A stretch of DNA of 64,000 nt from contig CAVTGO010000010.1 of the NCBI GenBank assembly GCA_963734275.1, positions 62,001 through 126,000 of the forward strand. The letters are read 5' to 3'. The position numbers and the translations under genes are program-made. This stretch comes from CAVTGO01 sp963734275. Lineage in GTDB: Bacteria; Actinomycetota; UBA4738; HRBIN12. The first letter of the stretch is position 1. Each line of letters begins with the position of its first letter. The notes under the pieces are model-generated. The model searched no databases, was not told the DNA's origin, and was given only the letters and a program-made list of their open reading frames with translations. Shown here piece after piece: positions 61,737-64,000 of this stretch.

Positions 61737-63079
61737 CCGGCCTCGGCGGTTCGATCGCGACCCGGAACCCGGAGCGCCCCGACGTGTGCCAGCTCCCGCT
61801 CGCCGACGCGAGCCCGCACGAGCGTGCCGTCCTCGCGGGCGTCCTCCGAGAGCACCTCCGCGTCGCGATAGAGCATCGCGGTCACGTCCTCGCGGCCGTA
61901 CGGCACGAGGAGCGTCACCTCGACGGGGAAGCCCGGTATCGCGGCCTCGACGCGATCCAAGAGTTCCGCGAGCCCGTCACCGGTGAGCGCGCTGATCACC
62001 GCGGCGTCGGCGTCGAACCGCGCGAGCACCCGCGCCCGCTCGTGCTCGGAGAGCAGGTCGGCCTTGTTCAGTGCGAGCACCTCGGGAACGGCGCCGGCGC
62101 CGATCTCGGCGAGGACACCACGGACAGCGTCGATCTGCTGCGCGAGCTCCGGCGCGGACGCGTCCGCGACGTGCAGGACCAACGTGGCGCGCGCCACCTC
62201 TTCGAGCGTGGAGCGGAACGCCTCGACGAGGTCGTGCGGGAGCTTGCTCACGAATCCCACCGTGTCCGAGATCGTGGCGGCGCGCCCGCTCGGGAGCTGG
62301 ATCCGGCGGACCGTCGGGTCGAGCGTCGCGAACAGCTGGTCCGCCACCAAGACGTCGGCACCGGTGAGCGCGTTCATCAACGTGGACTTCCCGGAGTTCG
62401 TGTACCCGGCGATCGCGATCTGGGGCACGCCCGAACGCTCCCGGTGCGACCGCTTCACGTCGCGCGTCCGCGTCAGGTCCTTCAGGTCCTTGCGCAGCTT
62501 GGTGATCCGCCGCTTGATGTGCTGACGGTCCACCTCGAGCTTGGTCTCGCCGGGGCCGCGGCGGGTACCGATCCCACCGCCCATCCGGCTCATCGCCTCG
62601 CCCCAGCCTCGGAGGCGCGGCAGCAGGTAGTTCAGCTGCGCCAGCTCCACCTGCGCCTTGCCCTCGCGGCTCCGCGCGTGCAGCGCGAAGATGTCCAGGA
62701 TCAGCGCGGTCCGGTCGATCACCTTGACCTTGAGCTTGTCCTCCAAGTTGCGCAACTGGCCCGGCGAGAGCTCGCCGTCCAAGATCACGGTCTCGGCACC
62801 GGTTCGATGCAGCTCGCGGTGGATCTCGTCGATCTTGCCGCGGCCGACGAACGTCGCGGGGTTCGGTTCCTGGCGTGTCTGCACGATCCGCGCGAGGGGC
62901 TCCGCGCCCGCCGAGTCCGCCAGCGCTGCGAGCTCGTCCAGGTCCGCCTCCTCGATCCCACGACCCACACCCACCAGGACGGCCTTCTCGCGGACGCGCG
63001 GGCGCCAGGTCGCCGAGAGCGGCGACTCGAGCATGGTGTCTTCGTGGACGCCGCGCCGATCCGGGCGATCCGGCGACAT
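61733..63079 (-). CDS. hflX: Ribosome-associated GTPase HflX
   Basis: 448 residues. N-terminal HflX domain with NPATFVGRGKIDEI and VIDRTALILDIFALHARSREG, the helical linker with GGGIGTRRGPGETKLE, then the GTPase domain: G1 GYTNSGKSTLMNAL, G3 DTVGFVSKLPHDLVEAF, G4 NKAD. Splits stalled or heat-damaged ribosomes. ATG 63079 shares bases with the stop of the aminotransferase gene (TGATG). In mycobacteria it lies close to lexA and downstream of dapF; here the upstream neighbour is an aminotransferase. Confidence 0.96.
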   Translation of the reverse strand: MSPDRPDRRGVHEDTMLESPLSATWRPRVREKAVLVGVGRGIEEADLDELAALADSAGAEPLARIVQTRQEPNPATFVGRGKIDEIHRELHRTGAETVILDGELSPGQLRNLEDKLKVKVIDRTALILDIFALHARSREGKAQVELAQLNYLLPRLRGWGEAMSRMGGGIGTRRGPGETKLEVDRQHIKRRITKLRKDLKDLTRTRDVKRSHRERSGVPQIAIAGYTNSGKSTLMNALTGADVLVADQLFATLDPTVRRIQLPSGRAATISDTVGFVSKLPHDLVEAFRSTLEEVARATLVLHVADASAPELAQQIDAVRGVLAEIGAGAVPEVLALNKADLLSEHERARVLARFDADAAVISALTGDGLAELLDRVEAAIPGFPVEVTLLVPYGREDVTAMLYRDAEVLSEDAREDGTLVRARVGERELAHVGALRVPGRDRTAEAG

Positions 63080-64000
63080 CAGGACAGGACCCCGCCGAGG
63101 CGGTCCATGGCCTCGGACAGGCGGGCGTCCTCGACGGTGAGGGAGAACCGCACGTAGCCCTCGCCGAGCTCGCCATAGCCGGTGCCCGGCGCCACGAACA
63201 CGCCGGCGTCATCGAGGAGCCGATCGGCGAACGACACGGACGTCTGGCCCTCGGGCACCGGGACCCAGACGTAGCATGAACCGAGCGGGGCCTTCATCGA
63301 CCATCCGAGCCCGTTCAGGGTGCCGACGACCAGGTCGCGCCGGCTCTGGTAGGTGGCTCGGAGCTGGTCGAGGTGGTCCGTCGGTCCCTCCAGCGCAGCG
63401 ATCGCGGCGCGCTGGACCGCGGTGAACTGACCGCTGTCCAGGTTCGTCTTCACGACCGCGAGCGCCCGGATCGCCTCGGCCGAGCCCGCGGCCCACCCGA
63501 TCCGCCAGCCGGTCATGTTGAACGACTTGGATGCCGACCCGAATTCGAGCGCCACGTCCTTGGCGCCTTCCGCCTGCAGGACGCTCGGCGCGACGTACCC
63601 GTCGAACGTGATCTCCTCGTAGGCAGCGTCGTGCAGGAGGACCAGATCGTGCTCGTGCGCGAACGCCACGGCCTCGTCGAACGTGGCGGGGTCCGCGACG
63701 GCGGCCGTCGGGTTGGCGGGGAAGTTGAGCCAGAGCGCCTTCGTGCGCCGCGACACCGACGCCTGCGACAGGTCGGGTTGGAAGCCCTTCTCGGCCGGCA
63801 TCGGCAGCGCGACCGGCGTGGCCCCGGCCAGGCGCGTCGAGACCCCGTAGACCGGGTAGCCGGGGTCCGGGATCAACGCCTCGTCGCCCTCGTCGAGGAG
63901 CGCCAGGGCGATGTGCCCGATGCCCTCCTTCGAGCCGACCAGCGCCATCACCTCGCTCTCGGGGTCGAGCTCCACGCCGTAGCGGCGTCGGTACCAGCCG
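63079..64000 (-). CDS. Class I/II PLP-dependent aminotransferase (N terminus outside the window)
   Basis: The visible C-terminal 306 residues are a fold-type I aminotransferase: SKEGIGHIALALLDEGDEALIPDPGYPVY, WLNFPANPTAAVAD, HDAAYEEITFDGY, the PLP-binding Lys in EFGSASKSFNMTGWRIGW, and RFSLTVEDARLSEAMDRL. The pattern resembles LL-diaminopimelate aminotransferase and related enzymes; proximity to hflX, where dapF sits in other actinobacteria, fits a lysine/cell-wall role, but this is inference. The frame is open to the window edge (GWYRRRYGVELDPESE), so the start lies beyond it. Confidence 0.88.
   Translation of the reverse strand, partial: GWYRRRYGVELDPESEVMALVGSKEGIGHIALALLDEGDEALIPDPGYPVYGVSTRLAGATPVALPMPAEKGFQPDLSQASVSRRTKALWLNFPANPTAAVADPATFDEAVAFAHEHDLVLLHDAAYEEITFDGYVAPSVLQAEGAKDVALEFGSASKSFNMTGWRIGWAAGSAEAIRALAVVKTNLDSGQFTAVQRAAIAALEGPTDHLDQLRATYQSRRDLVVGTLNGLGWSMKAPLGSCYVWVPVPEGQTSVSFADRLLDDAGVFVAPGTGYGELGEGYVRFSLTVEDARLSEAMDRLGGVLS

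Overview
The window is a GC-rich, gene-dense piece of an actinobacterial (Actinomycetota) chromosome. Gene order argues for this most clearly. Read from the left edge, mltG-ruvX-alaS-rarA-aspS-hisS-(beta-lactamase fold)-dtd-relA-apt-secF-secD-yajC-ruvB-ruvA-ruvC-yebC-pdxT-pdxS-pimA-acyltransferase-pgsA-HIT-thrS follows the order I know from Mycobacterium (Rv2553c to Rv2614c). After an accessory stretch, dut, nrdR, a LysM gene, lexA and hflX again follow the mycobacterial order. GTG starts, 4-nt stop/start overlaps, a class II (B12) ribonucleotide reductase, LexA boxes of the CGAAC-N4-GTTYG type and a Gly-Cys-Val tRNA cluster agree. The content does not fit a mycobacterium; a less-studied, deep-branching lineage is more likely, but I cannot place it further.

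Layout. 1-19.3 kb: a nearly unbroken leftward housekeeping block (cell-wall lytic transglycosylase, Ala/Asp/His-tRNA synthetases, D-aminoacyl-tRNA deacylase, stringent response, purine salvage, Sec accessory proteins, Holliday-junction resolution). SecD carries an unusual cysteine-paired repeat insertion. 19.3-28.4 kb: PLP synthase genes with YebC, a DUF3048 protein, HtpX-LemA, and a phosphatidylinositol-mannoside-type cluster whose CDP-alcohol phosphotransferase has lost catalytic aspartates. 28.5-35 kb: an EF-G-like GTPase, two tandem alpha/beta hydrolases (the second without catalytic Ser and His), HIT protein and ThrS. 35-44 kb: a MacB/FtsX-type exporter, a tRNA-Val, a secreted protein, and a two-gene unit of a ferredoxin-cyclase fusion and a large LuxR/AAA regulator.

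44.4-53.6 kb is accessory. It has two frameshifted genes, an IS481-type transposase remnant, and a 52-base copy of the 3' part of tRNA-Val(GAC) at 46.83 kb that repeats the intact tRNA at 53.5 kb. The 6.7 kb between the copies has the geometry of an old tRNA-targeted insertion and holds a sensory module: histidine kinase, two response regulators (one fused to a nucleotide cyclase), a SnoaL-like lipoprotein, a further receiver, a NarL-type regulator, a degenerate HisKA_3 kinase and a secreted cupin. No integrase is visible.

53.5-64 kb returns to housekeeping: three tRNAs, dut, a VOC protein, nrdJ and nrdR with candidate NrdR boxes, an ArsR/SRPBCC pair divergent from a ClpP-like protease, and the SOS locus. 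In that locus a LysM cell-division-inhibitor-like gene and lexA diverge from a promoter region with two clear LexA boxes. A SIS protein, HflX and a partial aminotransferase follow.

A recurring signal is a TANNNT hexamer exactly six bases before ATG or GTG in at least seven genes (seven or eight bases in three more, plus one weaker six-base case), the spacing expected for leaderless transcripts.
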